Source of the DNA: Rhizobium sp.
Lineage (GTDB): Bacteria; Pseudomonadota; Alphaproteobacteria; Rhizobiales; Rhizobiaceae
Length of the DNA: 64,000 bases
NCBI GenBank assembly: GCA_028290545.1
Contig: JAQGJP010000016.1
Coordinates: forward strand, 40,387 to 104,386
Direction: 5' to 3'
Of the stretch, positions 1-8,865 are shown piece after piece. The position numbers and the translations under genes are program-made. Under the pieces are notes generated by a model. It ran no database searches. It was not told the DNA's origin and saw only the letters and a list, made by a program, of their open reading frames with translations. Position 1 is the first letter of the stretch. Each line of letters starts with the position of its first letter.

Positions 1-227
1 TCCTGCCGCTTTGAAAGGGGTTGGGGAACCCGACGCGTCAGGACAGTTGCCGGATGGGAAGTAGCGGCGACCGGCGAAAGTCTGTTGATGTCGTCAGGGC
101 AGAAGAGGGGATTCTGATTTTCGAACTGGCGCGGCGGCCGATTGGCATAGATGTTGCGTCGAGGACTCCAGCTATAACGCGATGCCAGAAGGACATCGCG
201 GCACCAAACAACCAAACAGGGGATAAT

Positions 228-1349
228 ATGATTGATTTGCGTACACTTTCGCGCCGTGGCTTCCTGAACATGAGCGCTGTCGGCGCCGCATCGCTGATGC
301 TGCCCGCCGGGCTCGTCCGCTCTGCTTTTGCAGCCACACCGCTGCCGGCGATCAAGGAAGAAGATACCGTGGTCGGCTTCGGCCATGTCGGCCCGATCTC
401 GGACGAAGGCTGGACCTGGGCCCACCACCAGGGCCTGCTCGCCGTGAAGGAAGCCTATCCGAAACTCAAAAAGATCCTTGAAGTCGAGAACATTCCCTAT
501 TCCGCCGATGCGACGCGCACCTATCGCCAGTTCGTCAGCGAAGGCGCCAACATCATTTTCGATACGTCGTCCAACGGTGACTTCCTGCATGAAGTGGTCA
601 AGCGCGCGCCTGAAGTCGCTTTCCTGGAATGCGACGGCCATGTCACCATGGATAATCTGGGCTGGTATTATCTCGCTCACTGGTATCCGACCTATGTGGT
701 CGGCGTCGCTGCCGGCCATCTCTCCAAGACCGGCAAGCTCGGTTATGTCGCATCCTTCCCCGTCGCTTCGGTCTTCGCCTCGACCAATGCCTTTCTCATG
801 GGTGCGCGATCCGTCAATCCGAATGCGACACTGCAGACCATCGTCATCAATTCGTGGTTCGATCCACAGGCCGCCACCCAGGCCGGCACCGCGCTGATCG
901 ACAACGGCTGCGACTTCCTGCACGGCATCATGGATGAGGCCGGATACCTGCAGGTCGCCGAGAAACGCGGCGTCTGGGCTGCGATGTGGAACACTGACAT
1001 CCGCCGCTATGGCCCGAACTCCTATGTGACCTCGGTCATGATCGACTTCAGGAAATTCTATGTCGACCAGGTCGCCAAGCGCCTCGCCGGCACATGGACG
1101 CCGAGCGAAGTGCTGTTCAAGATGGGCGAAGGCGTCGATCGCGACACATGGGGCGAAAAGGTTCCGGTCGAGGTCGCCAAGGCAGCCGATGCCGTTCGCG
1201 ACAAGATCATCGGTGGCTGGTCGCCGTTCGAGGGCGAGATCAAGGACAGCAAGGGCAATGTGAAGGTCGCCAAGGGCCAGAAGCTGACCGATATCGAAAT
1301 GTACAACTGGGATTGGTCGGTCGAAGGCGTCTCCGGCCTCAGCAGCTAA
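228..1349 (+). CDS. BMP-family ABC transporter substrate-binding protein (nucleoside/purine type)
   Basis: Periplasmic binding protein of the basic membrane protein (BMP/PnrA) family, which typically captures nucleosides or purines for an ABC importer. The ATG at 228 is chosen because AGGGG lies 5 bases upstream and it opens a Tat-type leader: S-R-R-G-F-L at residues 8-13, a hydrophobic stretch, and likely cleavage after Ala-Phe-Ala near residue 35. Upstream in-frame codons lack a signal peptide. The mature part carries the family's open alpha/beta fold segments (VGFGHVGPISDEGW near the start, LGYVASFPVASVF in the middle). It heads an operon with its ATPase and two permeases, then a guanine deaminase, so a purine ligand is inferred. 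Confidence 0.9.
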   Translation: MIDLRTLSRRGFLNMSAVGAASLMLPAGLVRSAFAATPLPAIKEEDTVVGFGHVGPISDEGWTWAHHQGLLAVKEAYPKLKKILEVENIPYSADATRTYRQFVSEGANIIFDTSSNGDFLHEVVKRAPEVAFLECDGHVTMDNLGWYYLAHWYPTYVVGVAAGHLSKTGKLGYVASFPVASVFASTNAFLMGARSVNPNATLQTIVINSWFDPQAATQAGTALIDNGCDFLHGIMDEAGYLQVAEKRGVWAAMWNTDIRRYGPNSYVTSVMIDFRKFYVDQVAKRLAGTWTPSEVLFKMGEGVDRDTWGEKVPVEVAKAADAVRDKIIGGWSPFEGEIKDSKGNVKVAKGQKLTDIEMYNWDWSVEGVSGLSS

Positions 1350-1364
1350 CTCAACTCAAAGCCA

Positions 1365-1394
1365 GGATCCGGCCGGCTGTCGCCAGCCGGATCC
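1365..1394 (+). other. Stem-loop after the binding-protein gene
   Basis: Inverted repeat 15 bases after the BMP-protein stop codon. A 7-bp inner stem (CCGGCTG/CAGCCGG) closes a TCGC loop, and an outer GGAT/ATCC pairing is separated by a 4-base bulge. There is no T-run, so it is more likely an mRNA-stabilising or attenuating hairpin that raises binding-protein output over the downstream membrane genes than a full terminator. Similar hairpins follow two other binding-protein genes in this window. Confidence 0.6.
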
Positions 1395-1427
1395 ATGCAC
1401 ATTTTCAGGCCACCGGTATACTTTTCA

Positions 1428-3002
1428 ATGAATGAAGCCCCGACGCGTTTTTCCGTCCCGCCAGGCACGTCTCCTCTCGTATTGCTGAAGGGAATCGCCA
1501 AGTATTTTCCGGGTGTCATCGCCAATCAGGATGTCGATCTCGATATTCTACCCGGCGAGATTCATGCGCTGCTCGGCGAAAATGGCGCCGGAAAATCCAC
1601 GCTCATGAACATTCTCACCGGCATTTACAGGGCCGATGCGGGCGAGATCATCGTCGATGGCCATGCTCGGGAATTTTCCACGCCCGCGCAGGCGATCGCC
1701 GCCGGTATCGGCATGGTCCATCAGCACTTCAAGCTCGTGCCGGCCTTCACAGTTGCCGAGAACATCCATCTCGGCTGGTCGGAAACCCCGAGGCTGGCAT
1801 CTGCCCAGGTGCTGGAAGCTCGCACCGCCGCGCTCGCGATAAAATTCAACCTGCAGACCAAGCCGGGTGCCCGCGTCAGCGACCTTTCGACCGGTGAGCA
1901 GCAGCGGGTTGAAATTCTGCGCGTGCTGGCACGCAAGGCAAAGATCCTGATCCTCGACGAGCCGACGGCGGTGCTGACACCTGCCGAGGCGCGCGAGCTC
2001 TTCAAGGCGTTGCGGGATTTCACCTCGACCGGCAACTCCGTCATCTTCATCAGTCACAAGCTCGACGAGGTGCTGGAAATCTCCGACCGCATCAGTATCC
2101 TGCGCGGCGGCCGCAAGATCGCCACTGAAAATACCATCGACTGCAATCCGCGCATGCTGGCCAAGCTGATGGTCGGACGCGATATCGTGCTCGCCGACAT
2201 GCGCCAGCGGCCCGCGCATGCCAAGGCCATCTCCCGGGAACCGGTGCTCAGTCTCAGGCAGGTTTCTGCGCTGGACGATGCCGGAGCCGATGCGCTGCAT
2301 GGCATTTCGCTCGATCTGCATGCCGGCGAAATTCTCGGCATTGCGGGCGTGGCGGGAAACGGCCAGCGCGAGCTTAGCCAAGTTCTGACCGGCATGCGGG
2401 CTGCCAGCAGCGGCCAGATCTTGATCGACGGCAAGGAGATCGAACGCGGCAGCGCCAGCGCCTTCGCGGAAATGGGCATCGGCCATATCCCGGAAGACCG
2501 GCTGCATAGCGGGCTGGCGCCGGCGCTCAGCATCACCGTCAATGCCGTGATGCGTGAATACAGGAAGCCGCCCGTCTCCAGGGGCGGCATCTATCGCCCC
2601 GGCGCGGCGACAGCACTTGCCAGGGAGATCGCCGCAGCTGCCGATGTCGCCATTCCCGATTTCGGCATGCCGATCCGCAATCTCTCGGGCGGAAACCAGC
2701 AGCGCCTCGTCGCAAGGCGGGAAATGCGCATCGCCGGCAAAGTCCTGGTCGCCGCCTATCCGAGCCGTGGTCTCGATGTCGGTGCCATCAACACCATGCT
2801 CCGCTATATCGTCGAACTGCGCGATTCCGGCGCAGGCATCGTCCTGATTTCCGAGGAACTGGAGGAACTGCTCAATCTCTCCGACCGCATAGCAGTGCTT
2901 TATGAAGGCAGGATCATGGGGATCGTCGCCAACGATCGACCCAATATCGATGAAATCGGCCTGCTTATGGGCGGCCGCACAGAGAAACGGGAGTTCGCGT
3001 AA
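1428..3002 (+). CDS. ABC transporter ATP-binding protein, double-domain, BMP/nucleoside importer
   Basis: Energising subunit of the purine/nucleoside importer, with two fused ATPase domains as in RbsA and YufO. Domain 1 is canonical: Walker A GENGAGKST near residues 50-58, signature LSTGEQQ, Walker B LILDEPTAVL. Domain 2 keeps signature LSGGNQQ, but its Walker A position reads GVAGNGQ and the Walker B acidic pair is replaced (VAAYPSRGLDVG); this degeneration is usual for the second domain in this family. An in-frame ATG at 1395 lies immediately against the hairpin at 1365-1394, so ATG 1428 is preferred, although neither start has a strong ribosome site. The stop codon overlaps the next start by one base. 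Confidence 0.9.
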   Translation: MNEAPTRFSVPPGTSPLVLLKGIAKYFPGVIANQDVDLDILPGEIHALLGENGAGKSTLMNILTGIYRADAGEIIVDGHAREFSTPAQAIAAGIGMVHQHFKLVPAFTVAENIHLGWSETPRLASAQVLEARTAALAIKFNLQTKPGARVSDLSTGEQQRVEILRVLARKAKILILDEPTAVLTPAEARELFKALRDFTSTGNSVIFISHKLDEVLEISDRISILRGGRKIATENTIDCNPRMLAKLMVGRDIVLADMRQRPAHAKAISREPVLSLRQVSALDDAGADALHGISLDLHAGEILGIAGVAGNGQRELSQVLTGMRAASSGQILIDGKEIERGSASAFAEMGIGHIPEDRLHSGLAPALSITVNAVMREYRKPPVSRGGIYRPGAATALAREIAAAADVAIPDFGMPIRNLSGGNQQRLVARREMRIAGKVLVAAYPSRGLDVGAINTMLRYIVELRDSGAGIVLISEELEELLNLSDRIAVLYEGRIMGIVANDRPNIDEIGLLMGGRTEKREFA

Positions 3003-4045
3003 TGGCGCTGTCCCTGCGCGTCCAGCGCTTGCCTTCCGCATCCGCCAGCGTCGCGTTCGCCGCGCGGGCAGCCGCGATCATCCTGGCGTTGGTGATCGCC
3101 GGCATCATCCTGGCGATCACCGGCGCCGATCCCCTTGATCTCGGCTATCAGGTGGTCGAGGCGAGTTTCGGGTCGAGCTTCGGCATGGAGGATCTCGGCG
3201 TTCTGGTGACGCCGCTCATTCTGACCGGCCTGTCGGTCGCCGTTGCCCAGCAGATCGGCGCCTGGAATATCGGTGCCGAGGGCCAGTTCTATGCGGGTGC
3301 GTTCTGTTCTGCGGCCGTCGGACTGTTCGTCCCGGGGCCGCCCGTCGTCATCCTGCCGCTGATGTTCATTGCCGGCATGTTTGGCGGAGCTGCCTGGATT
3401 CTTGTACCTACGCTTGCCCGCGCCTATGCCAATGTCAACGAACTGATCACCACGCTGCTGCTCAATTTCGTCGCCATCCTGCTCGTTTATTATGTCTCCA
3501 CCGATGTCTGGCGCGATCGCACGGCCAACTCGGCAACACCGCGTCTTTCGGCTGAAATTCCGGAGTTCTATGGCTCGATCCATTGGGGATTGCCGATCGC
3601 GATCCTGATTGCGCTCGCGGTCGCGGCGCTGCTGGCCTTCTCGCGATGGGGCTATGAAGTGCGCCTGGTCGGCTCCAATCCCGCCGCCGGCACATATGCC
3701 GGCATGCAAGCTCGCCGGCACCTGATCACGGTCATGCTGCTTTCGGGCGCCATTGCCGGGCTCGCCGGCATGCTTGAGCTTGCGGGCACCGTCCATCGTC
3801 TGCAAGGTGGCATCTCCAACAATTACGGCTATCTGGGCATCATGGTCGCGGTCCTGGCGAGAAGCTCGGCCGTCGGCGTGATCTTCTCGGCGGCGCTGAT
3901 GGCCTTCATCCTCAATTCCGGCATTATTCTGCAGACCCAGGGACTGACGACGTCGGTTGTGCTCGCGGTCACCGGCCTGATCCTGTTTCTGACCGCGATC
4001 GGCGACGAACTCGCTCACTACCGCATCCTGCGCGACAAGGCTTGA
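3002..4045 (+). CDS. ABC transporter permease 1 (BMP/nucleoside importer)
   Basis: Inner-membrane permease of the branched-chain/ribose permease superfamily (BPD_transp_2), 347 residues with multiple hydrophobic helices. The family's conserved cytoplasmic segment is visible as GYEVRLVGSNPAAGTYAG near residue 220, and the QQIGAWNIGAEGQF stretch is typical of YufP-like nucleoside permeases. Its ATG shares one base with the ATPase stop codon, so the two are translationally coupled. It should pair with the second permease at 4056 to form the channel. Confidence 0.9.
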   Translation: MALSLRVQRLPSASASVAFAARAAAIILALVIAGIILAITGADPLDLGYQVVEASFGSSFGMEDLGVLVTPLILTGLSVAVAQQIGAWNIGAEGQFYAGAFCSAAVGLFVPGPPVVILPLMFIAGMFGGAAWILVPTLARAYANVNELITTLLLNFVAILLVYYVSTDVWRDRTANSATPRLSAEIPEFYGSIHWGLPIAILIALAVAALLAFSRWGYEVRLVGSNPAAGTYAGMQARRHLITVMLLSGAIAGLAGMLELAGTVHRLQGGISNNYGYLGIMVAVLARSSAVGVIFSAALMAFILNSGIILQTQGLTTSVVLAVTGLILFLTAIGDELAHYRILRDKA

Positions 4046-4055
4046 GGAGATAGTC

Positions 4056-4991
4056 ATGGACCTTTTGACCGGCCTTTTCACCACAGCCTTTCTTGCCGGG
4101 GGCGTGCTTTCGCTCGCGGCTCTTGGAGAAGTGCTCGCCGAACGCGTCGGCGTCGTCAATCTCGGCGTCGAAGGCCTGATGGCCATGGGAGCGGTGACGG
4201 CGATCGCCACGGTGACTGCCTTTCCGTCGCCGATCACCGGCTTCATTGCGGCACTTGTCGTCGGTGCGATCTTCGGCCTGCTATTTGCCTTCGCGACTGT
4301 CATCCTGCGGGCCAACCAGGTTCTCTGCGGCTTGGCGCTGACCCTGATGGGCACCGGCATTGCCTCGACCATCGGGCGCGCCTATTCCGGCATGCCGGCA
4401 CGCGCGGTGTTCGAAAGTGTCGAGGTGCCATTGCTCAGCAGCATTCCGATTTTGGGCAAGGCGTTCTTCTCGCAGAATATTCTCGTCTACCTGATCTATA
4501 TCATCCTGCCGGTGACGCTGAGCTACATCATGTTCCGCACCCGCCACGGTCTCAATCTGCGGGCCGTGGGCGAAAATCCGGCTGCCGCCGATGCTGCGGG
4601 CATCCAGGTCAATCTGATCCGCGTTTGCTATGTGACGGCGGGTTCAGCGCTGGCAGCCGGCGCCGGCGCCTACCTGACACTCGCCTTCGTGCCCTCCTGG
4701 TCGGATGGCGTGGTCGCAGGTCGCGGCTGGATCGCCGTCGCGCTGGTGATCTTTGCGGGATACCGGCCGATTTCAGCGGTGCTGTCCGGCCTGCTGTTCG
4801 GTCTCATCACCGCCCTGGGCTTCGTGGGGCAGGCCCGTGGATGGCCCGTGGCGCCTGCGTTCCTTTCAATGTTGCCCTATCTCGGCACAATGGCCCTCAT
4901 CATCGTTCCCGTTCTTGCCTGGCAGCGCATGCGGCGGATCATGGCGGCGCCGGCCGCGCTCGGCATTCCATACTACCGCGATGTCCGCTAG
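4056..4991 (+). CDS. ABC transporter permease 2 (BMP/nucleoside importer)
   Basis: Second channel subunit, 311 residues, YufQ-like. The GVVNLGVEGLMAMGA segment near residue 35 and GLNLRAVGENPAAADAAGI near residue 165 are hallmark permease motifs of this family. It starts 10 bases after the first permease with GAGGAGATAG ahead of the ATG. Together with the genes from 228 to 4045 it completes a four-component importer. The following genes, at 5030 and 5915, are enzymes, which makes this a transport-plus-catabolism operon. Confidence 0.9.
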   Translation: MDLLTGLFTTAFLAGGVLSLAALGEVLAERVGVVNLGVEGLMAMGAVTAIATVTAFPSPITGFIAALVVGAIFGLLFAFATVILRANQVLCGLALTLMGTGIASTIGRAYSGMPARAVFESVEVPLLSSIPILGKAFFSQNILVYLIYIILPVTLSYIMFRTRHGLNLRAVGENPAAADAAGIQVNLIRVCYVTAGSALAAGAGAYLTLAFVPSWSDGVVAGRGWIAVALVIFAGYRPISAVLSGLLFGLITALGFVGQARGWPVAPAFLSMLPYLGTMALIIVPVLAWQRMRRIMAAPAALGIPYYRDVR

Positions 4992-5029
4992 AAAGGTTCG
5001 GAATTCATGATCAACAAAGGTAACAAACC

Positions 5030-5887
5030 ATGAGCCAGTGTTCGGACAAGGCAGCCCTCGATCAATGGTATCCGCTCTACACCGAGGCAGAAATTCCTTT
5101 CGGGAACTCCATCACCCGCCTTTTGGGCAGCGAGCTGACGATCGCCCGTGAAAAGGACGGCACGGTTGTGGTCAATGCCGAAGGGCGCGGGACGCCATTG
5201 CCGCTGCTCAAGCGCTTCGGCCTCGTGTGGGTCACGCTGGGCGAGCCGGCTGGCGGCCTGTTCTCACTGCCGGAGGCAGATGAGGAGGATCGCCGCGTGG
5301 TCAATTGCGGCGCGGTCACGGTTCGGGCATCGGGCCTGCGCATCATCGAAAATTTTCTCGACATGGCGCATTTTCCCTTCGTGCATACCGATATCCTAGG
5401 TGCGGAGCCGCATACCGAAGTCGCCCAATACAATGTCGAGATCCGCCGCGATGTAGATGAGGTCTGGGCCACGAACTGCCAGTTCTTCCAGCCTCAGGCC
5501 GCGCTTTCCGCCACCGGCGGCATCATGACGGACTATATCTACCGGGTGATGACGCCATTTGCGACGCTGCTTTACAAGACCTGCCCGAATGCCGCCAACC
5601 GCTGGGATGTGATCTGCCTGTTCGTGCAACCGCTCGATCCGGATCGCTGCGTGGCCCATCCGGTGATGTTCCTGATCGACGACGTCTCGACGACGACTGA
5701 ACTCGTTCACTTCCAGCAACTGATTTTCCTGCAGGACCGCATCATCCTTGAAAACCAGCGGCCCGTCCTCCTGCCGATGGAGCCGCGTGCTGAAATTCCC
5801 ACGCGCGCCGATGCAAGCTCCATCGCCTACCGCCGCTGGCTGAAGGAGAAGGGCATCACCTACGGCACGACGGCAATGGCGGCATGA
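5030..5887 (+). CDS. Rieske-type oxygenase alpha-subunit homologue lacking the Rieske cluster
   Basis: 285-residue homologue of aromatic-ring-hydroxylating (Rieske non-heme iron) oxygenases. The catalytic domain is recognisable: D-x2-H-x4-H at Asp111, His114 and His119 (ENFLDMAHFPFVH), the mononuclear iron site. The first 45 residues resemble the start of a Rieske domain (WYPL, LLGSELTIAREKDG), and RFGLVWVTLG at 62-71 is the usual exit of that domain. The Cys-x-His and Cys-x2-His cluster ligands that should lie between them are absent, as if about 50 residues had been excised in frame. The frame is intact and no ferredoxin or reductase gene is near. Klebsiella HpxD, a full Rieske enzyme, acts on hypoxanthine, so a purine role is plausible but inferred. 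Confidence 0.75.
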   Translation: MSQCSDKAALDQWYPLYTEAEIPFGNSITRLLGSELTIAREKDGTVVVNAEGRGTPLPLLKRFGLVWVTLGEPAGGLFSLPEADEEDRRVVNCGAVTVRASGLRIIENFLDMAHFPFVHTDILGAEPHTEVAQYNVEIRRDVDEVWATNCQFFQPQAALSATGGIMTDYIYRVMTPFATLLYKTCPNAANRWDVICLFVQPLDPDRCVAHPVMFLIDDVSTTTELVHFQQLIFLQDRIILENQRPVLLPMEPRAEIPTRADASSIAYRRWLKEKGITYGTTAMAA

Positions 5888-5914
5888 TTGGACCGGCAAT
5901 CCGGAGGAACGCAA

Positions 5915-7273
5915 ATGGATCTTCGCAACCGGACGATCTGCGCCTCCGGCTTTCATGCGCCTGAACGCGGTGGTATCGACGTGCTGGAAGACGTGTTGAT
6001 CGATGTCGATGCTGCCGGCACGATCGATGCGGTACACCGCCCCGCCGATCCAGACTATCGTGTGGTCCGGGAAATGCGCGAAGCAAGCGGCGAGATGATG
6101 ACCTTGCCCGTTGGTTCGTATCTGCTGCCGGGCTTTGTCGATCTGCATGTCCACGCGCCGCAATATCCGCAGCTCGGCAGCGCGCTCGACGTGCCGCTCG
6201 AGGTCTGGCTGCAGAAACATACGTTCCCGCTCGAAGCGCGTTATGAGGACCTGGCTTTCGCGCAGCACAGTTACGGGCTGCTGGTCGAGGACCTCCTCGC
6301 CAATGGAACGACGACGGCTCTTTATTTCGCCACCATACATCAGGCCGCGACGCGGGCGCTGGTCGACATCTGTCTGGACAAGGGGCAGCGGGCGCTGATC
6401 GGCAAAGTGGCGATGGATAATGCCGAGGAATGCCCCGACTATTATCGCGATGCCTCGCCCGAGGCGGCTATCGAAGGCACGCGCTCGCTGATCGACTATG
6501 TCCGCAGCCTTCCCGGCAACGGGGAGAACCGGGTGTTGCCGGTCGTCACGCCGCGTTTCATTCCGTCCTGCACAGATGCGGCACTTGCGGGTCTGGGTGC
6601 GCTTGCTCAGGAATGCGGCTGCCATGTCCAGACCCATTGCTCGGAAAGTGACTGGGAACATGGTTATGTGCTTTCCCGGCATGGGATGACCGACACTGAA
6701 AGTCTTGATCGTTTCGGCCTGCTCGGTCGGAAGACCGTGCTCGCGCATGCGAATTTCCTCACGGCAGGAGATATGGACCGGATGAAGCTCACCGAGAGTG
6801 CGGTGGCGCATTGTCCGCTTTCCAATGCCTATTTCGCCGGTGCGGTTTTCCCGCTGCGGGCAGCGCTCGAAAAAGGTCTGCATGTCGGCCTTGGAACTGA
6901 TGTTTCCGGCGGACCCAGTGCCTCGATGTTCGAGAACTGCCGGGGAGCAATTCTCGTCTCGCGCATGCTCGAAACCGGCGTCGATCCGAATTTCGCAGCT
7001 GATGCCCGCGCGACTTTCGGTCCGGCCCGTATCGATTTCCGCGACGCCTTTTATCTGGCAACCGCCGGCGGCGGCGAGGCACTGGACCTGCCGATCGGAA
7101 AGCTCGTGCCGGGCTATCATTTCGATGCCATCGTGATCGACACGAAAGTTGAGAAAAGCCCGATCCGTCTCTGGGACGGTCTCGACAGTGGCGACAGCAT
7201 ATTGCAGAAGATCATCTATGCGGCAGGCCGCGCCAACATCAGCGATCGCTGGGTGGGAGGCCGGCACATTTAG
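5915..7273 (+). CDS. guaD: Guanine deaminase
   Basis: Zinc amidohydrolase converting guanine to xanthine and ammonia in the cytoplasm. Metal-binding H-x-H is in PGFVDLHVHAPQYP (His78 and His80); downstream ligands are in QTHCSES and VLAHANFL, and the catalytic Asp is in GLGTDVSGGPS. The pattern and the roughly 452-residue length fit guanine deaminase rather than cytosine or atrazine-type relatives, although 8-oxoguanine deaminase is a close alternative. ATG 5915 is chosen over a TTG at 5888 because GGAGGA lies 6 bases upstream. It is the last gene of the operon that begins with the BMP importer. Confidence 0.9.
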   Translation: MDLRNRTICASGFHAPERGGIDVLEDVLIDVDAAGTIDAVHRPADPDYRVVREMREASGEMMTLPVGSYLLPGFVDLHVHAPQYPQLGSALDVPLEVWLQKHTFPLEARYEDLAFAQHSYGLLVEDLLANGTTTALYFATIHQAATRALVDICLDKGQRALIGKVAMDNAEECPDYYRDASPEAAIEGTRSLIDYVRSLPGNGENRVLPVVTPRFIPSCTDAALAGLGALAQECGCHVQTHCSESDWEHGYVLSRHGMTDTESLDRFGLLGRKTVLAHANFLTAGDMDRMKLTESAVAHCPLSNAYFAGAVFPLRAALEKGLHVGLGTDVSGGPSASMFENCRGAILVSRMLETGVDPNFAADARATFGPARIDFRDAFYLATAGGGEALDLPIGKLVPGYHFDAIVIDTKVEKSPIRLWDGLDSGDSILQKIIYAAGRANISDRWVGGRHI

Positions 7274-7299
7274 CGAGGCATCGGTTTGCGGGAACCAGC

Positions 7300-7902
7300 G
7301 TGAAAAAAACAGGGGTCCAGATCTATCTGTTGTCCCTTTGCCTGGCATCATCGCCGATGGCGGTGCATGCCGAATGGCAGGCTGTCGAGAGGGTGCAGAC
7401 CTATTCGATCACAGGGACATCTGGCGCCGAACTCTATGCGTCGATCGGTGAGCGAGGCCCCGAGGCGGGCGGCGAGGTACGCGCCATTGCGCACACCAAT
7501 TTCAAACTGACCTGGACCCGAAAATACGAGCCGCAGGGCGGTGCCTGCACCCTGGTTTCGGCGCGGCCGAAGCTGACCATCACTTACACGCTGCCGAAGC
7601 CCGCAAGGCACCTGCCGGCTGCCATACGAAGACACTGGGAGACGTTCATCGCCGGTGTCCGCATCCACGAAAGGGTGCATGGCGACTTCATCAAGGACAT
7701 GGTCAAGGAGATCGAGGCCATGAGCGTCGGCCTGTCTGCGCCGGACGATCCCAGCTGCCGGAAGATCAGGGTCGAATTGACCAAGCGGCTGTCGGCGATT
7801 TCCCTTGCCCAACGTCAGCGGAGCCGGGATTTCGATCGGGCCGAGCTGAGCGAAGGCGGCAATATCCACCAGCTCATCCTCAATCTGGTGAACGGCCAGT
7901 AG
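7300..7902 (+). CDS. DUF922-type secreted putative zinc protease
   Basis: 200-residue exported protein beginning at a GTG, with a signal peptide ending near Val-His-Ala (residues 22-24). The H-E-x-x-H zinc-protease signature appears as HERVH at residues 123-127, inside a segment typical of DUF922 (predicted secreted Zn-dependent proteases). Substrate unknown; an envelope or periplasmic role is inferred. It is 26 bases after guaD on the same strand but is probably not part of purine metabolism. It converges with the VanZ-like gene, with only 4 bases between the stop codons. Confidence 0.75.
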   Translation: MKKTGVQIYLLSLCLASSPMAVHAEWQAVERVQTYSITGTSGAELYASIGERGPEAGGEVRAIAHTNFKLTWTRKYEPQGGACTLVSARPKLTITYTLPKPARHLPAAIRRHWETFIAGVRIHERVHGDFIKDMVKEIEAMSVGLSAPDDPSCRKIRVELTKRLSAISLAQRQRSRDFDRAELSEGGNIHQLILNLVNGQ

Positions 7903-7906
7903 CAGG

Positions 7907-8254
7907 TCAGGCCGCGCCGCGTGCACGGGTCTGATTGATCGTCCAACCGATGACGACTCCGATCGATGCTCCGGCAATTTTGACCATGGCATCGTCGATG
8001 CGCGCATGCCGGGTTGGCGAAAGCTCCTGAAGCAATTCAATGGCGCCGGCGCCGACGATGGCTGCCATGGCGACCCACATCCATTGCCGGGGATAGGCGA
8101 GCACGAAAAGCGCCGCCATCGCGGTAAAGGCCAACGCGCGATCGACGTTGACCGGCAGGACATCATGCGGCCTGAGCCCGATGGGGGAGACGGTCACGAA
8201 GACGATGGCGATGGCCGCGAGCCAGGCAGCCGTTCTTATGAGTTTATCTGTCAT
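7907..8254 (-). CDS. VanZ-like membrane protein
   Basis: 115-residue protein with about four hydrophobic helices and the VanZ-family motif IELLQELSPTRHARIDDAMVKIAGASIG, containing the acidic/arginine signature R-x-x-x-x-D. VanZ homologues are small integral membrane proteins of unclear function; teicoplanin resistance is known only for the enterococcal member. The ATG at 8254 is preferred over an upstream in-frame start because the extra 15 residues would be polar and unlike the family. Confidence 0.75.
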   Translation of the reverse strand: MTDKLIRTAAWLAAIAIVFVTVSPIGLRPHDVLPVNVDRALAFTAMAALFVLAYPRQWMWVAMAAIVGAGAIELLQELSPTRHARIDDAMVKIAGASIGVVIGWTINQTRARGAA

Positions 8255-8333
8255 CACTTCATCATAATGCAGACAATGGCGGAATTGTGCATCGCACAAT
8301 CAGTATATTTGCAGGCAGCCGGTCAGGAAATTG

Positions 8334-8711
8334 CTATTCCGGGCTGCAGCTGATCGTCTGAAAATTGCCGCGCTCGTTCTGGATCATGATGTCGAACCCG
8401 ACCCGGCCGCCTCCGGCGTCCTTGATCTCGGTGCTCACCACCTTGTTGCCGCCCGTTGAAATACCGCCCAGCGGGCCACCCCAATTGATCGTGCCGCTTT
8501 CGGTGACCTCGAACGGATAGTCGCCCTCGAAATTGCGGTCATGCGCCGGACCGCGATAAACGCCCTGGCTGATTTCTATCTGGCCCAGCCGGAAGCTCGA
8601 AATCGAGCAGTCATAGAGGCCATCAGGCAATTCGGCGGCATAGACATTGCCGGCGCCAAATATAACTGCGGCGCAGGCTAAATATTTCGGCAAATATCTC
8701 AGTGTTGTCAT
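8334..8711 (-). CDS. Secreted hypothetical protein
   Basis: 125-residue protein with a clear signal peptide (cleavage likely after Val-Tyr-Ala, near residue 25) followed by a small, mostly beta-type domain. Two cysteines (one in LYDCSISS, one near the end in TISCSPE) could form a disulfide. I do not recognise the family. It is transcribed alone, divergent from the DUF883-like gene and 79 bases upstream of the VanZ-like gene. Confidence 0.6.
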   Translation of the reverse strand: MTTLRYLPKYLACAAVIFGAGNVYAAELPDGLYDCSISSFRLGQIEISQGVYRGPAHDRNFEGDYPFEVTESGTINWGGPLGGISTGGNKVVSTEIKDAGGGRVGFDIMIQNERGNFQTISCSPE

Positions 8712-8865
8712 CGCTCTCTCCCTTAACGCGTGAAGAAACGGTAACTTGCGATAAAAGTTCCGACAAGCAAATACAACCTGGTCGTCAAGATGCGCTCAAC
8801 GGGAACAATATTGGACTAATCACGATACGACTGCTGCCCGATCGACAAAATCGATGCCGCCGTGT

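Noticed and set aside
21..227. N-terminal extension of the BMP binding protein
   Set aside because: It would hide the Tat-type signal peptide. ATG 228 has a proper ribosome site.
1548..3041. Long antisense open frame opposite the first ABC ATPase
   Set aside because: The plus strand encodes a textbook ABC ATPase with all motifs. The antisense translation is rich in Arg, Asp and His with no recognisable domain, a frequent artefact of GC-rich codon use.
5396..7351. 651-codon antisense frame opposite the oxygenase homologue and guaD
   Set aside because: It covers two well-supported genes in antisense, lacks a ribosome site and shows no domain.
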